Below are positions 10,830-19,384 of a stretch of 45,378 nt of DNA, one piece after another. The translations under genes were made by a program, and so were the position numbers. Source of the DNA: Rhodocyclales bacterium (GTDB taxonomy: Bacteria > Pseudomonadota > Gammaproteobacteria > Burkholderiales > Rhodocyclaceae); assembly GCA_028292505.1 (NCBI GenBank), contig JAQGMF010000040.1:1-45378 (forward strand), given 5' to 3'. Every line of letters begins with the position of its first letter. Positions within the stretch are counted from its first letter, which is position 1. Below the pieces are notes generated by a model that saw only the letters and a list, made by a program, of their open reading frames with translations, did not search any database and had not been told where the DNA came from.

Positions 10830-11684
10830 ATGACGGACACGGTTTTGGACAATGCGCCGGCACCGGCGGCGCCTTCCTCCGGCGCCTGGACCGCACCCGC
10901 AGCGATACCTGCGGTGGCGCTTCCCAGAAAATTCGAATGGAATAAATTGCAACCCTTCATCGGCCCGATAGCCTTGTTCATAATCTGGGACCTGGTGGTG
11001 CGTTTCGGGCTCATCAAGGTGGTGCTGCTGCCGACGCCGGCGGCCACCATCGGCAACCTGATCACCGGGCTGGCCGGCGGGCCGCTGCTCACCGACTTTC
11101 TCGTCACGGTGATGCGTACGCTCGAAGCGTTTGTCATAGCGGCGGTGGTCGGCGTGCCGCTCGGCGTTTTACTCGGCAGTAACGAGCGCGCCTATCGCAG
11201 TGTCGAGTTTCTCATCGACTTCTTCCGCTCGACGCCGTCCTCCGCGCTGATTCCGCTGTTCCTTTTGATCTTCGGCGTGTCCGACGTCAACAAGGTTGCT
11301 ATCGCGGCCTTCGGTGCGTTGCTGATCGTGCTGTTCAACAGCGCCTACGGCGTCATCAATGCGCGCAAGCAGCGCGTCATGGCAGCGAAAGTGATGGGCG
11401 CTTCGCGCTGGCAGATATTCAAGGATGTGCTCATCTGGGAAAGCCTGCAGCCGACTTTCGTCGGGCTGCGTTCGGCCGTGTCGATGGCACTTGTGATTGT
11501 CATTGTCGCCGAGATGTTCATTGGTTCCGACAGCGGCCTTGGTCACCGCATCATCGACGCGCAGCAGGTGCTGAATGTCAAAAGCATGTACGCCGCGATC
11601 CTTGCGGCTGGCGCACTCGGTTATGCACTCAACATACTGGCTCTCGTCGTCGAACGACGCATCGTGCACTGGAGCGGGAGATAA
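10830..11684 (+). CDS. NitT/TauT-type ABC transporter permease
   Basis: The 284-residue inner-membrane protein resembles SsuC/TauC permeases. After a proline/alanine-rich N-terminal tail come about six hydrophobic segments. The BPD_transp_1 coupling motif appears as AAKVMGASRWQIFKDVLI followed by ESLQPTFVGL. It starts 3 bp after the binding-protein gene and ends 2 bp before the ATPase gene, so the three are one operon. Confidence 0.92.
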   Translation: MTDTVLDNAPAPAAPSSGAWTAPAAIPAVALPRKFEWNKLQPFIGPIALFIIWDLVVRFGLIKVVLLPTPAATIGNLITGLAGGPLLTDFLVTVMRTLEAFVIAAVVGVPLGVLLGSNERAYRSVEFLIDFFRSTPSSALIPLFLLIFGVSDVNKVAIAAFGALLIVLFNSAYGVINARKQRVMAAKVMGASRWQIFKDVLIWESLQPTFVGLRSAVSMALVIVIVAEMFIGSDSGLGHRIIDAQQVLNVKSMYAAILAAGALGYALNILALVVERRIVHWSGR

Positions 11685-11686
11685 GC

Positions 11687-12505
11687 ATGCGCCCCATCGA
11701 TAACATCGCTGAACTCGAACCGCCGAAGCGGCCCTTCACGCCGGGCCCGGCGGGTACGCACATCACCATTCGCGGTCTCACCAAGTACTTCGCCGGTTGG
11801 CCACTCTACGAGAATTTCGATCTCAATATTCCGAAGCATCAGATCGTTTCGGTATTCGGGCCGAACGGCTGCGGCAAGTCCACGCTGATCAACATGATTG
11901 CTGGATTGATCCCCATCGATTCCGGCGAAATTCTTTTCGATGGCAAATCGCTGGCCGATACGAAGATTGGCTACGTGTTCCAGAACTATCGCGAGGCCAT
12001 GTTTCCGTGGCTGCGCACCATCGACAACATCGCTTATCCCTTGAAGCTGGAAGGCAAGTCGCGCATCGAGATCGACCGGCGCATGGAGCAACTCGTTGCT
12101 TCCTTCGACGTAAAGTTCGATCTCAAGCGCTACCCGTACGAGCTTTCCGGCGGGCAGCAACAGACCGCTTCGATCATGCGCGCCCTCGCGCCCGAGCCGG
12201 AAGTGTTGTTCCTTGATGAACCGTTCTCCGCGCTCGATTTCGAGATGACTTTGTTTATCCGCGAGAAATTGCAGGAGGTATTTCTCGAAACCGGTACGAC
12301 GATGATGCTGGTCTCGCACGACCTGGAAGAGGCTGTCTATCTCGCGGATCAAGTTTTGTTGTTGACCAAGCGGCCCACGCGCGTTGCGGAAATTCTGGAG
12401 TACAAGGATGCGCGCCCGCGTACCGTGGAAACCTTGTCGACGCAAAGTTTTGTCGACATGAAAAAATTGAGCCTGGAGATATTCCAGCGTGAAGTGCGGC
12501 GCTGA
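11687..12505 (+). CDS. NitT/TauT-type ABC transporter ATP-binding protein
   Basis: The 272-residue ATPase energises the importer encoded upstream. Walker A is FGPNGCGKSTLINM, Walker B is VLFLDEPFSALDF and the H-loop is LVSHDLEEAVYLAD. The ABC signature reads LSGGQQQTASIMRAL, where most relatives have LSGGMRQR, so the residues after LSGG are unusual. The gene ends at a cluster of inverted repeats and converges on atzF. Confidence 0.93.
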   Translation: MRPIDNIAELEPPKRPFTPGPAGTHITIRGLTKYFAGWPLYENFDLNIPKHQIVSVFGPNGCGKSTLINMIAGLIPIDSGEILFDGKSLADTKIGYVFQNYREAMFPWLRTIDNIAYPLKLEGKSRIEIDRRMEQLVASFDVKFDLKRYPYELSGGQQQTASIMRALAPEPEVLFLDEPFSALDFEMTLFIREKLQEVFLETGTTMMLVSHDLEEAVYLADQVLLLTKRPTRVAEILEYKDARPRTVETLSTQSFVDMKKLSLEIFQREVRR

Positions 12506-12509
12506 TTGA

Positions 12510-12627
12510 CGTCATTCCTGCGGAGGCGGGAATGACGTTGGGATGTATGAGTAGGGCGGAGTGCAAACTCCGCCATCGCAGTCATCAATCGACAGCGTGG
12601 ATCGGCGGAGTTTGCACTCCGCCCTAC
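12510..12627. repeat. Two inverted repeats between convergent genes
   Basis: The first, 12510-12537, pairs CGTCATTCCTGC with GCGGGAATGACG around GAGG; it belongs to the ATTCCC/GGGAAT family also seen at 17637-17668 and 40208-40288. The second has perfect 24-bp arms at 12551-12574 and 12604-12627 starting GTAGGGCGGAGTGC. They lie between the ABC ATPase and atzF stop codons and may end both transcripts. Confidence 0.85.
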
Positions 12628-12634
12628 GAAGTTG

Positions 12635-14464
12635 TCAGTCGGCAGACCGTTGCATGTAAGCGCGCCAACCGCCAAACCGCGTTATGTCTTCGGCATTCTT
12701 AATCACAAAACCTTCACACAGAAATCCCTTGACGGCCTCGCCATCTTCGAGCAAGAGCGTGCCGATACCAAGTGGTGCCGGAATGCGCGAGACGAAATCG
12801 CCGAACGCGGCGACTGACATTTCCCATACTTCGATAGCGATTGCTGCGCCGTCTTCTTCAACACGTATCAAGCCTGGCTTGGGCGGGACCGTACCGGCCA
12901 GCGCATAGAGGCGGTAATGCGGAGCGGTGTTACAGGCGCGCACGAAGCTCGCTGCGCGCTCACTCAACTCGTGATTGAGCGGCATGCCATTGAGGTGCGC
13001 GCCGACCACGGCAACGCGCACCGTGCCGGCACGCAGAGGCCATTCGAACGGCACGCTGGATGACATAAGTGGATGACCTGTCGCGCCTGCGGGTATGGCA
13101 TTGGCATGATGCAGCTTTTCGGCCAGCGCAGCGATACTGGCGTCCGTCCATGCAGGCGCGAACAAGGTGACGCCAAAGGGCAGATCGTCAGGACGAAATG
13201 CCGCTGGCACAGCGATGGCGCAGAGGTCGAGCAGGTTCGCGAAGTTGGTGTAGTAACCGAGGCGGCTATTGAGCGTGACCGGGTTGGCCTGGATTTCGTC
13301 AACGCGGTAATGCGTCGGCGAGGTCGGCAGGACCAGTACATCCATCGTCGCCCAGATCGACGCGACACGTTTTCTCAGTGCTTCGAGTTTGGTCAGTGCG
13401 CGATGGCTGTCGGCGGCAGAGTAGTTGAGACCTTTGCTGATGACGGCGCGCACGGCTGGATCGAGCGCATCCGGTTGGCTGGCCAGTAAGTCGCCGGCGG
13501 CTTCGAGTCGCTCGGCGACCCATGGGCCGTCATAGAGCAGCGCCGCGGTTTCGGTAAAGGGTGCGAAATCAATGTCGATCAACTCTCCCATGGTGGCAAG
13601 TTGCTTCAGCGTTGTTTCATAAGCCGCAGCGGATAGCGCGTCGCCGAAGAATTCGCGTTGAGCCGGCCGTGGCACACCAATGCGCGGACGTTTCGGCAGA
13701 CCTCGCGGCTGTGCTGCGCGCGACCAGGGATCAGCCATGTCCTGTTCGCCGGCTGCACGCAGCACTTCCCAGGCGTCCCCGGCGGTGAGCGCAAAGACCG
13801 ATACGCAGTCGAGCGAGCGACAGGCCGGGACAACACCCTTGCACGACAGCCAGCCGCGCGTCGGTTTGGCACCGACAATATTATTGAACGCTGCGGGCAC
13901 GCGACCCGAGCCCGCGGTATCGGTTCCGAGCGCGAAGCTGACGCAGCCGGAGGCAACCGTCACGGCAGAACCAGAACTGGAGCCGCCGGAAACGAAATCC
14001 GGATTGAATACGCTGCCCGGCACACCGTAGGGCGAACGGGCGCCGACAAGCCCTGTGGCGAACTGATCGAGATTCGTCTTGCCGATCAGGATCGCACCCG
14101 CATCGAGCAGGCGCTGCACGACCGTTGCGGTCACCGCCGGCGTGTAGGCGAAGGCGGGACAAGCGGCCGTCGTCGGTATTGCGGCCACATCGATGTTGTC
14201 CTTGACGGCAAATGGCACACCATACAGGGGTAGTCCTGCGGGACCCTTTTCGGCCAGCGATGCCGCACGTGCCAGTGCGTCCGCGCGCGGCACGATATGA
14301 ATCCATGCCGTCGGGTCTACGAAATGTTCGAGATGATCGTAAGCCTGGGTGATTACGTCGACCGGAGAAATGCCAGACGCATAGAGCCGGCGGAGTGCTT
14401 CGAGAGAAAGTGCGGGAATCGTGATTGGATGGTCAGGCATATCGGCGGTGATCCTTGGCGTCAT
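12635..14464 (-). CDS. atzF: Allophanate hydrolase
   Basis: Allophanate hydrolase converts allophanate (urea-1-carboxylate) to ammonia and CO2, the last step of cyanuric acid, biuret and some urea pathways. The 609-residue protein matches AtzF (about 605). The amidase-signature domain spans about residues 15-450. Its Lys-cisSer-Ser triad is K88 (PFAVKDN), S162 (SGGSSSGS) and S186 (DTAGSGRVP), with the same spacing as the AtzF triad K91-S165-S189. A C-terminal domain of about 150 residues follows (from VRVAVVGAHLNGMPLN), as in AtzF and DUR1,2. The ATG at 14464 lies 15 bp from operator B; an internal ATG at 14440 is an alternative. It is transcribed away from atzG-atzE-atzH, with operators B and C between them. 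Confidence 0.95.
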   Translation of the reverse strand: MTPRITADMPDHPITIPALSLEALRRLYASGISPVDVITQAYDHLEHFVDPTAWIHIVPRADALARAASLAEKGPAGLPLYGVPFAVKDNIDVAAIPTTAACPAFAYTPAVTATVVQRLLDAGAILIGKTNLDQFATGLVGARSPYGVPGSVFNPDFVSGGSSSGSAVTVASGCVSFALGTDTAGSGRVPAAFNNIVGAKPTRGWLSCKGVVPACRSLDCVSVFALTAGDAWEVLRAAGEQDMADPWSRAAQPRGLPKRPRIGVPRPAQREFFGDALSAAAYETTLKQLATMGELIDIDFAPFTETAALLYDGPWVAERLEAAGDLLASQPDALDPAVRAVISKGLNYSAADSHRALTKLEALRKRVASIWATMDVLVLPTSPTHYRVDEIQANPVTLNSRLGYYTNFANLLDLCAIAVPAAFRPDDLPFGVTLFAPAWTDASIAALAEKLHHANAIPAGATGHPLMSSSVPFEWPLRAGTVRVAVVGAHLNGMPLNHELSERAASFVRACNTAPHYRLYALAGTVPPKPGLIRVEEDGAAIAIEVWEMSVAAFGDFVSRIPAPLGIGTLLLEDGEAVKGFLCEGFVIKNAEDITRFGGWRAYMQRSAD

Positions 14465-14478
14465 GGCACGCACAGATG

Positions 14479-14490
14479 CTTGTATACAAG
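14479..14490. promoter_or_regulatory. GntR-type operator, site B
   Basis: The perfect 12-bp palindrome CTTGTATACAAG is 15 bp upstream of the atzF start codon. A further half site ATTGTATTCC adjoins it. Its position, overlapping the likely promoter or leader of atzF, fits repression by a GntR/FCD protein. Confidence 0.75.
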
Positions 14491-14766
14491 ATTGTATTCC
14501 AGCAAGGGGTATGCCAGTTTCGTTCTGGCCAAAAAATGACGATAAGTATTTGAAAACAAAATTGAAGTGCCGCGTAAAACGAGGGCCGGCGGGATGGTTT
14601 GGCGCTTCACTGCCTTCTTGTAGGGCGGGAGGGCATGCCCTTGCACCGGCGTGGGGCCATGAAGAAGGTCGTGGGTCGCAAGTGCGCCGAGGTCCGTTGC
14701 TTTCTGCGACGGCGCTATCTTTGTGATGATGTTGCGAAAGGCCGCTGAGCCGGTATTGGATCAGAA

Positions 14767-14794
14767 CTTGCATGTAGACAAACATGTATGCAAG
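14767..14794. promoter_or_regulatory. GntR-type operator, site C (degenerate)
   Basis: TTGCAT at 14768-14773 and ATGCAA at 14788-14793 form an inverted repeat; the right half reads ATGTATGCAAG as in site D. It ends 10 bp before the ATG of the atzG-like gene, and AGAGGATGGAG just after it provides the ribosome binding site. Confidence 0.6.
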
Positions 14795-14804
14795 AGGATG
14801 GAGT

Positions 14805-15023
14805 ATGGAACAAGACAAGAATCCCGCGAAGGACCTGAGCAATTCCGGTTCGACCTGGCGCGATTATGCCAATATCGTTTCACACGCGCAGGGCTATCAG
14901 CTTGACGAGGCGCAGCTTGGGCGGGTCGCCGCACAGCTGGAGCTGATCGGCATGGTCGCCGCACCACTGCTTGCCTTGCAGCTACCTGCTGAACTGGAAC
15001 CTGCGCCGGTGTTCCGCCCATGA
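14805..15023 (+). CDS. atzG: AtzG-like small partner of amidase (DUF4089)
   Basis: The 72-residue product resembles AtzG, the small subunit that binds and stabilises AtzE (1-carboxybiuret hydrolase). A helical stretch (ANIVSHAQGYQLDEAQLGRV, then QLELIGMVAAPLLAL) is followed by a Pro/Glu-rich end, PAELEPAPVFRP, like the AtzG tail. I chose the ATG at 14805 because GGATGGAG precedes it; an upstream ATG at 14784 lies inside operator C. Its TGA overlaps the atzE ATG (ATGA), which fits stoichiometric co-translation of a heteromer. Confidence 0.85.
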   Translation: MEQDKNPAKDLSNSGSTWRDYANIVSHAQGYQLDEAQLGRVAAQLELIGMVAAPLLALQLPAELEPAPVFRP

Positions 15024-16444
15024 GTGGAACGCAGTGGGAGCAGATGGCCGCATGGCAGATTGCCGACGCGGTATCGTCCGGCGAAGCGTCGGCACACGAG
15101 ATCGTCAGCCGGGTATTGCAGACCGTGCGCTACCGCGACGCCAATATCAACGCCTATACCGATCTCACCGAACAGCGCGCGCTGGAAGAGGCCGCTGCCA
15201 TTGATGCCAAACGCATACGCGGTGAGACCATGCCGGTGCTGGCCGGCGTGCCATATGCGGTCAAGAATCTGTTCGATGTCGAGGGGCTTGCCACTTTGGC
15301 TGGCGGTCATCGCGGCAGGGCGGGGCCGACGGCGGTCAGCGATGCAACGCTGGTTGCGCGCGCAGCTCAAGCAGGAGCGTGCCTGATCGGCACCCTCAAT
15401 ATGGACGCTTATGCATATGGCTTTACGACCGAGAATAGCTTTCATGGTGTGACGCGCAATCCGCACGATCCGCTGCGTGTCGCGGGCGGTTCTTCGGGTG
15501 GCAGTGGCGCTGCGGTGGCGGCCGACATGTGCGCGTTTTCGCTGGGCTCCGACACCAACGGTTCGATCCGCGTGCCATCGTCATTTTGCGGCGTGTTCGG
15601 TCTCAAGCCGACCTACGGTGGATTGTCGCGCGGCGGCAGCCGGCCTTTCGTGCACAACCTCGATCACGTCGGCCCCTTCGCACGTGGCGCACGCGACCTG
15701 GCGCGTATTTTCGACGCACTGGTCGGTCTCGATGGGCGCGACCCTGCGTGCAGCAGAGACGCCGGACCAAGCGTTGAAGCAGGCGTGCTGCGCGCCACGC
15801 AGGAAGGGCTTGCCGGCCTGCGCGTGGCGCGCCTCAACGGCTACTTCGATCGCTGGGCCGGGCCCGATGCGCGCACCGCGAGCCGGTCCGTCGCCATGAT
15901 GTTCGCCGCGCAGGAAGAACTCGACCTGCCGGATGTAGCGGCTGCGCGCGCTGCCGGATTCGTCATCACCGCCAGCGAATCGGGCGAGTTGTATCGCGGC
16001 GAATTGCAGGCACATTACGAAGACATGGAGCCGCTCAATCGCGATCGCATGCTGGCTGGTAGCTTGCTGCCTGCCACTTGGTACGTGCAGGCGCAACGTT
16101 TCCGTCAACACTTTTACCGGCAGATGATGGCGCTCTTCGAACGCTTCGATCTGCTGGTCGCGCCGGCCACGCCCTGTGTTGCGACCGAAATCGGTCAGCA
16201 ATGGCTGGAGTTGCCCGGCGGACGCGTACCGGCACGGCCCTCTATCGGCCTGTTGACGCAACCGATCTCTTTCATCGGCCTGCCTGTCGTGGCTGTGCCG
16301 CTACCCACGGCGAACGGCATGCCGATCGGCGTGCAGCTCATCGCCGCGCCCGGTCGCGAAGATATCGCGCTCGCCGCCGCCGCAGTGCTCGAAGCCGGCG
16401 GGCACACCTTCACACCACGCCGGAGTGCGAGCCATGAAGATTGA
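15020..16444 (+). CDS. atzE: AtzE-like amidase (1-carboxybiuret hydrolase family)
   Basis: This is an amidase-signature hydrolase of 474 residues, close to AtzE (about 457). AtzE with AtzG deaminates 1-carboxybiuret to 1,3-dicarboxyurea. The catalytic triad is K82 (YAVKNLF), cis-Ser S158 (AGGSSGGS) and nucleophile S182 (TNGSIRVPS), with canonical spacing. Later segments such as LLVAPATPCVATEIGQ and GLPVVAVPLP are typical of the AtzE/GatA-like group. The adjoining atzG and atzH homologues argue for the AtzE assignment rather than a generic amidase. No cyanuric acid hydrolase is in the window, so the natural substrate may differ from 1-carboxybiuret. Confidence 0.88.
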   Translation: MSGTQWEQMAAWQIADAVSSGEASAHEIVSRVLQTVRYRDANINAYTDLTEQRALEEAAAIDAKRIRGETMPVLAGVPYAVKNLFDVEGLATLAGGHRGRAGPTAVSDATLVARAAQAGACLIGTLNMDAYAYGFTTENSFHGVTRNPHDPLRVAGGSSGGSGAAVAADMCAFSLGSDTNGSIRVPSSFCGVFGLKPTYGGLSRGGSRPFVHNLDHVGPFARGARDLARIFDALVGLDGRDPACSRDAGPSVEAGVLRATQEGLAGLRVARLNGYFDRWAGPDARTASRSVAMMFAAQEELDLPDVAAARAAGFVITASESGELYRGELQAHYEDMEPLNRDRMLAGSLLPATWYVQAQRFRQHFYRQMMALFERFDLLVAPATPCVATEIGQQWLELPGGRVPARPSIGLLTQPISFIGLPVVAVPLPTANGMPIGVQLIAAPGREDIALAAAAVLEAGGHTFTPRRSASHED

Positions 16445-16811
16445 CGCGGAAAGGATCTGCGCTGAAGTCGAAGCCGCCTCCGATCGCTATGAGGCGGCGT
16501 TGTTGAGCAACGATCTCGAAACGCTCGACGCCTCGTTTTGGCAGGATGCGCGTGTGCTGCGCGTGAGCGCCAAGGACGAGTTGCAAGGCATCGAAAACAT
16601 CCGTCGTTTTCGCGCTGGCCGCGCGCCTGGTGACGTGGCGCGCGATTACCTGTCGCGACAGATCACCAGCTTTGGCGAACATACCGCGGTGGTCAGCATC
16701 ACCTTTCTGCGCAAGGCCGACCGCCGCGTTGGACGGCAGAGCCAGACATGGGTGCGATTTGACGGAACCTGGCGTATCGTGAGCGCCCACATCAGTTTTC
16801 GCGAGACCTAA
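16434..16811 (+). CDS. atzH: AtzH-like protein (DUF3225, SnoaL/NTF2-like fold)
   Basis: The 125-residue protein matches the AtzH type. In the cyanuric acid pathway AtzH deaminates 1,3-dicarboxyurea to allophanate and so links AtzE to AtzF. Visible features are SNDLETLDASFWQDARVLRV near the N-terminus, ELQGIENIRRFRAGR in the middle, and QTWVRFDGTWRIVSAHIS at the end, a cone-like NTF2 fold pattern. The ATG at 16434 overlaps the end of atzE by 11 bp; GTG at 16425 is an alternative start. It is followed 17 bp later by the regulator gene. Confidence 0.85.
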   Translation: MKIDAERICAEVEAASDRYEAALLSNDLETLDASFWQDARVLRVSAKDELQGIENIRRFRAGRAPGDVARDYLSRQITSFGEHTAVVSITFLRKADRRVGRQSQTWVRFDGTWRIVSAHISFRET

Positions 16812-16828
16812 TCCATGGGCCCGAACGC

Positions 16829-17548
16829 ATGAGCAAAGCAGATGAAGCAGGGGAAGCTGGGGAAGTGCTCAACGAGCCGCAGGTAGGCATCGCCGGATCG
16901 CGCGTTGATCACGTATACAACCGTGTCAAGGAAGACATCTTCGATTTTCGCCTGCTACCCGGCGACCGCTTCACCGAGAGCCAGGTGGCGGATCGCCTGA
17001 AAGTCAGTCGTACCCCTGTGCGCGAGGCGTTATATCGCCTGGAGCGCGAGGGCTACGTCTTCGTGCATTTTCGCAACGGCTGGAGCGTGCGGCCGTTCGA
17101 CTTTGTCATGTTCGAGAATCTCTATGAACTGCGTCTGGTGCTGGAGACAGCCGCCGTGCGCAAGGTCTGCGACGGCCCCGACCTTGCGCGCATCGAAGAG
17201 CTCAAGCAAGTCTGGCTAGTGCCGGATGCAGAGCACGTATCGGACTCGCTGCGCGCCGCCGAGCTCGATGAAGCTTTCCACACCACCATCGTGGATGCCG
17301 CTGACAACCCTGAGATCGCCCGCGTGCATAACGATGTCATCGAGCGGATACGCATCATCCGTCGTCTCGACTTCACGCAGGGCTACCGCGTCGAACGTAC
17401 TTACGAAGAACACGCCAAGATATTGCAGGCCTTGCTGCGCCGCCGAGCCGATGCGGCGTGTTCGCTGTTGAAAGCGCATATCGAAGAGAGCAGGGCCGAA
17501 GTGCGCAAGATCACTATTCATCGCCTGCAGGCGGCGCGGCAGAGCTGA
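16829..17548 (+). CDS. GntR-family transcriptional regulator, FCD domain
   Basis: The 239-residue protein has an N-terminal winged helix (about residues 25-90). It carries the GntR signature LPGDRFTESQVADRLKVSRT followed by PVREALYRLEREG. A C-terminal all-helical FCD ligand domain (about 95-230) shows the metal/ligand pattern ELDEAFH, EEH and LKAHIEES. It is the last gene of the atzG-atzE-atzH operon. It is the obvious candidate to bind the CTTGTAT(A/G)CAAG sites upstream of four units in this island, with a pathway intermediate as the likely inducer. That link is inferred from motif type and location. Confidence 0.92.
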   Translation: MSKADEAGEAGEVLNEPQVGIAGSRVDHVYNRVKEDIFDFRLLPGDRFTESQVADRLKVSRTPVREALYRLEREGYVFVHFRNGWSVRPFDFVMFENLYELRLVLETAAVRKVCDGPDLARIEELKQVWLVPDAEHVSDSLRAAELDEAFHTTIVDAADNPEIARVHNDVIERIRIIRRLDFTQGYRVERTYEEHAKILQALLRRRADAACSLLKAHIEESRAEVRKITIHRLQAARQS

Positions 17549-17732
17549 AGCTTCGTTACGCCATATGGCGCGCCGCGCGCATCGAACAGGCAAAGAGAAG
17601 CAAGACCTGTACTGTTCCCGATCTTCCATACGTCATACGTCATTCCGGTGAAAGCTGGGATGACGGTGTTCGGGCTGATTTGCCTGAAACATGACAAGCC
17701 GTTCGTGGTGCCGAGTCGGCCCTGCAGGCGCT

Positions 17733-17801
17733 CACCACAGAGACACAGAAGACCACGAAGGCTCTCCGCCTTCCTCTGTGGCCCTCTGTGCCTCTGTGGT
17801 G
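17733..17801. repeat. Inverted repeat CACCACAGAG family
   Basis: The left arm starts CACCACAGAGACACAG and the right arm ends CTCTGTGCCTCTGTGGTG; they pair with few mismatches. It sits downstream of the GntR gene and may terminate that operon. Confidence 0.75.
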
Positions 17802-17964
17802 AAAGCTCTTGATTTTGAGCAGCGCAATTACACGCAGCATAAGCTTGGTGCGCAACGCACCGACTGCGTGCCAGGCAAGCGCCCGTTTCTTTTCCTGATC
17901 TACCGCAAACCCCCGCCGATTCTTGCTCTTGGCTGACGCCCTCCTTGTGGCATATGGCTTGCTT

Positions 17965-17980
17965 ATCTTGTATGCAAGAT
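17965..17980. promoter_or_regulatory. GntR-type operator, site D
   Basis: ATCTTGTATGCAAGAT is a near-palindrome with the core CTTGTATGCAAG. It lies 54 bp before the start of the BMP binding-protein gene, in a typical operator position for that operon. Confidence 0.75.
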
Positions 17981-18033
17981 CGTGCACAAGCAGATTCTTC
18001 GTCAACTCAGCGCAATTTCACAGGGGAACTCAC

Positions 18034-19146
18034 ATGGCCGGGCAGAAATTTGATCGTCGCAACTTCCTTAAAATCGCCGCCGCATCGGGCGCACTCGCCG
18101 CGGTATCGAACTCGGCGCTGGCGCAAGGCAAGCCGCTGGTCGTAGGGTTCATTTATGTCGGCGCGCGCGATGACTTCGGTTACAACCAGGCGCATGCGCA
18201 GGCTGCTGCGGCGATGAAGAAGATGCCCGGCATCAAGGTGATAGAAGAAGAGAAGGTGCCCGAGACGATCGCCGTACAGAAGACGATGGAGGCGATGATC
18301 GAACAGGATGGTGCCAGCCTGATCTTCGCGACTTCGTACGGCTACTTCGACCCGCATGTGCTCAAGGTTGCGGTGAAATATCCCAAGGTTTTCTTTGCCC
18401 ATTGCGGCGGCCTGTGGACGGAAGGCAAGCACCCGAAGAACGTTGGCAGCTTCTTCGGTTATATCGACGAATGCGAATATCTAAGTGGCATGATCGCCGC
18501 CAGCGTATCGAAGACCAAGAAGGCCGGCTTCATCGCCGCCAAACCGATTCCGCAGGTGCTACGCAATATCAATTCCTTCACCATGGGCGCGCAATCCGTC
18601 GATCCCGCATTCACGACGCATGTGATTTTCACAGGCGACTGGTCGCTGCCGGTGAAGGAAGCGGAGGCTTCCAACAGCCTCATCGACCAAGGTGCCGATG
18701 TACTCACATGTCATGTTGACGGCCCCAAGGTTGTCGTGGAAACGGCCGAGAAGCGCGGCGTGTTTACGACGGGCTACCACGCCAGCCAGCTTGCGCTTGC
18801 ACCGAAAGGTTATCTGACTGGCGCGGAGTGGGACTGGGTTGCGCCTTACACCACGCTCATCGAGGCGGTGAAGGCTGGCAAGCAGCCGCCTAACTTCCTG
18901 CGCGGCGGCCTGAAGGAAGGCTTCGTGAAGATGTCGCCTTACGGCGCTGCCGTGCCGGCCAAGGCGAAGGCTGCGGCCGATGCCGTGAAGGCCAAGATGG
19001 TGAAGGGCGAGTTCACAATCTTCAAGGGCCCGATCAAGGACAACAAGGGCGCGACCGTCGTGGCGGCCGGCGCATCGCAAGCTCAGCAGGATCCCGTCCT
19101 GGAAGGCATGAACTACCTCGTGGCCGGCGTGGTGGGCAGTATCTAG
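18034..19146 (+). CDS. BMP-family ABC transporter substrate-binding protein, Tat-exported
   Basis: This 370-residue BMP (PnrA-like) binding protein belongs to importers that mostly take up nucleosides or nucleobases. A twin-arginine-type signal (FDRRNFLKIAAASGALAAVS, cleavage after ALA) replaces the lipobox common in Gram-positive members. Family segments include GFIYVGARDDFGYNQAH and GSFFGYIDECEYLSGMIA. The ATG at 18034 follows AGGGGA; an in-frame start at 17923 would place coding sequence across operator D. The permeases and ATPase of the system follow but are separated by repeat elements and by two hydrolase genes, and all point the same way. Confidence 0.9.
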   Translation: MAGQKFDRRNFLKIAAASGALAAVSNSALAQGKPLVVGFIYVGARDDFGYNQAHAQAAAAMKKMPGIKVIEEEKVPETIAVQKTMEAMIEQDGASLIFATSYGYFDPHVLKVAVKYPKVFFAHCGGLWTEGKHPKNVGSFFGYIDECEYLSGMIAASVSKTKKAGFIAAKPIPQVLRNINSFTMGAQSVDPAFTTHVIFTGDWSLPVKEAEASNSLIDQGADVLTCHVDGPKVVVETAEKRGVFTTGYHASQLALAPKGYLTGAEWDWVAPYTTLIEAVKAGKQPPNFLRGGLKEGFVKMSPYGAAVPAKAKAAADAVKAKMVKGEFTIFKGPIKDNKGATVVAAGASQAQQDPVLEGMNYLVAGVVGSI

Positions 19147-19158
19147 GGACGGGTGCAT

Positions 19159-19295
19159 TGCAGTCCCCTCTCCATTAGGGAGAGGGTGCCCCGTCAGGGG
19201 CGGGAGAGGGGAAAGCGTGAATCTATGTACGGTCTCTGGAATACGCCCCTCTCCTGCCGCATCGCGGCACCCTCTCCCGAGGGGGAGGGGGACGG
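19159..19295. repeat. CCCTCTCC-family inverted repeat, copy 2
   Basis: It comprises CCCCTCTCCATTAGGG, then CCGTCAGGGGCGGGAGAGG, a spacer, and the complementary-type end CACCCTCTCCCGAGGG. It shares a 24-bp segment (19231-19254) and a 17-bp segment (19172-19188) with copy 3 at 23335-23470, both in reverse orientation. Lying between the binding protein and the permease genes, it could form a hairpin that lowers downstream expression. Confidence 0.8.
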
Positions 19296-19384
19296 CAGCG
19301 GGAGTCGCTTGGCGGAGCCTTGTCGCCCGTATGATTTGAACGTCATCTTGTCCAGCCTTTGACGTAGCCTATTGAAAGATTCGA

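Larger units (their letters stand above)
14465..14804. other. Divergent atzF / atzGEH control region
   Basis: The 340 bp between the two divergent start codons hold operator B near atzF and operator C near atzG. The middle contains a G+C-rich portion (about 14580-14660) with no coding signal. Confidence 0.65.
17549..18033. other. Intergenic region with repeats and operator D
   Basis: The first part carries an ATTCC-type hairpin at 17637-17668 and the CACCACAGAG inverted repeat at 17733-17801. Operator D lies at 17965-17980, and AGGGGA at 18022-18027 is the ribosome binding site of the BMP gene. Frames running through it are not coding. Confidence 0.7.

Noticed and set aside
19147..19384. Insertion sequence between BMP gene and permease
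   Set aside because: There is no transposase frame; only the palindromic repeat is present.
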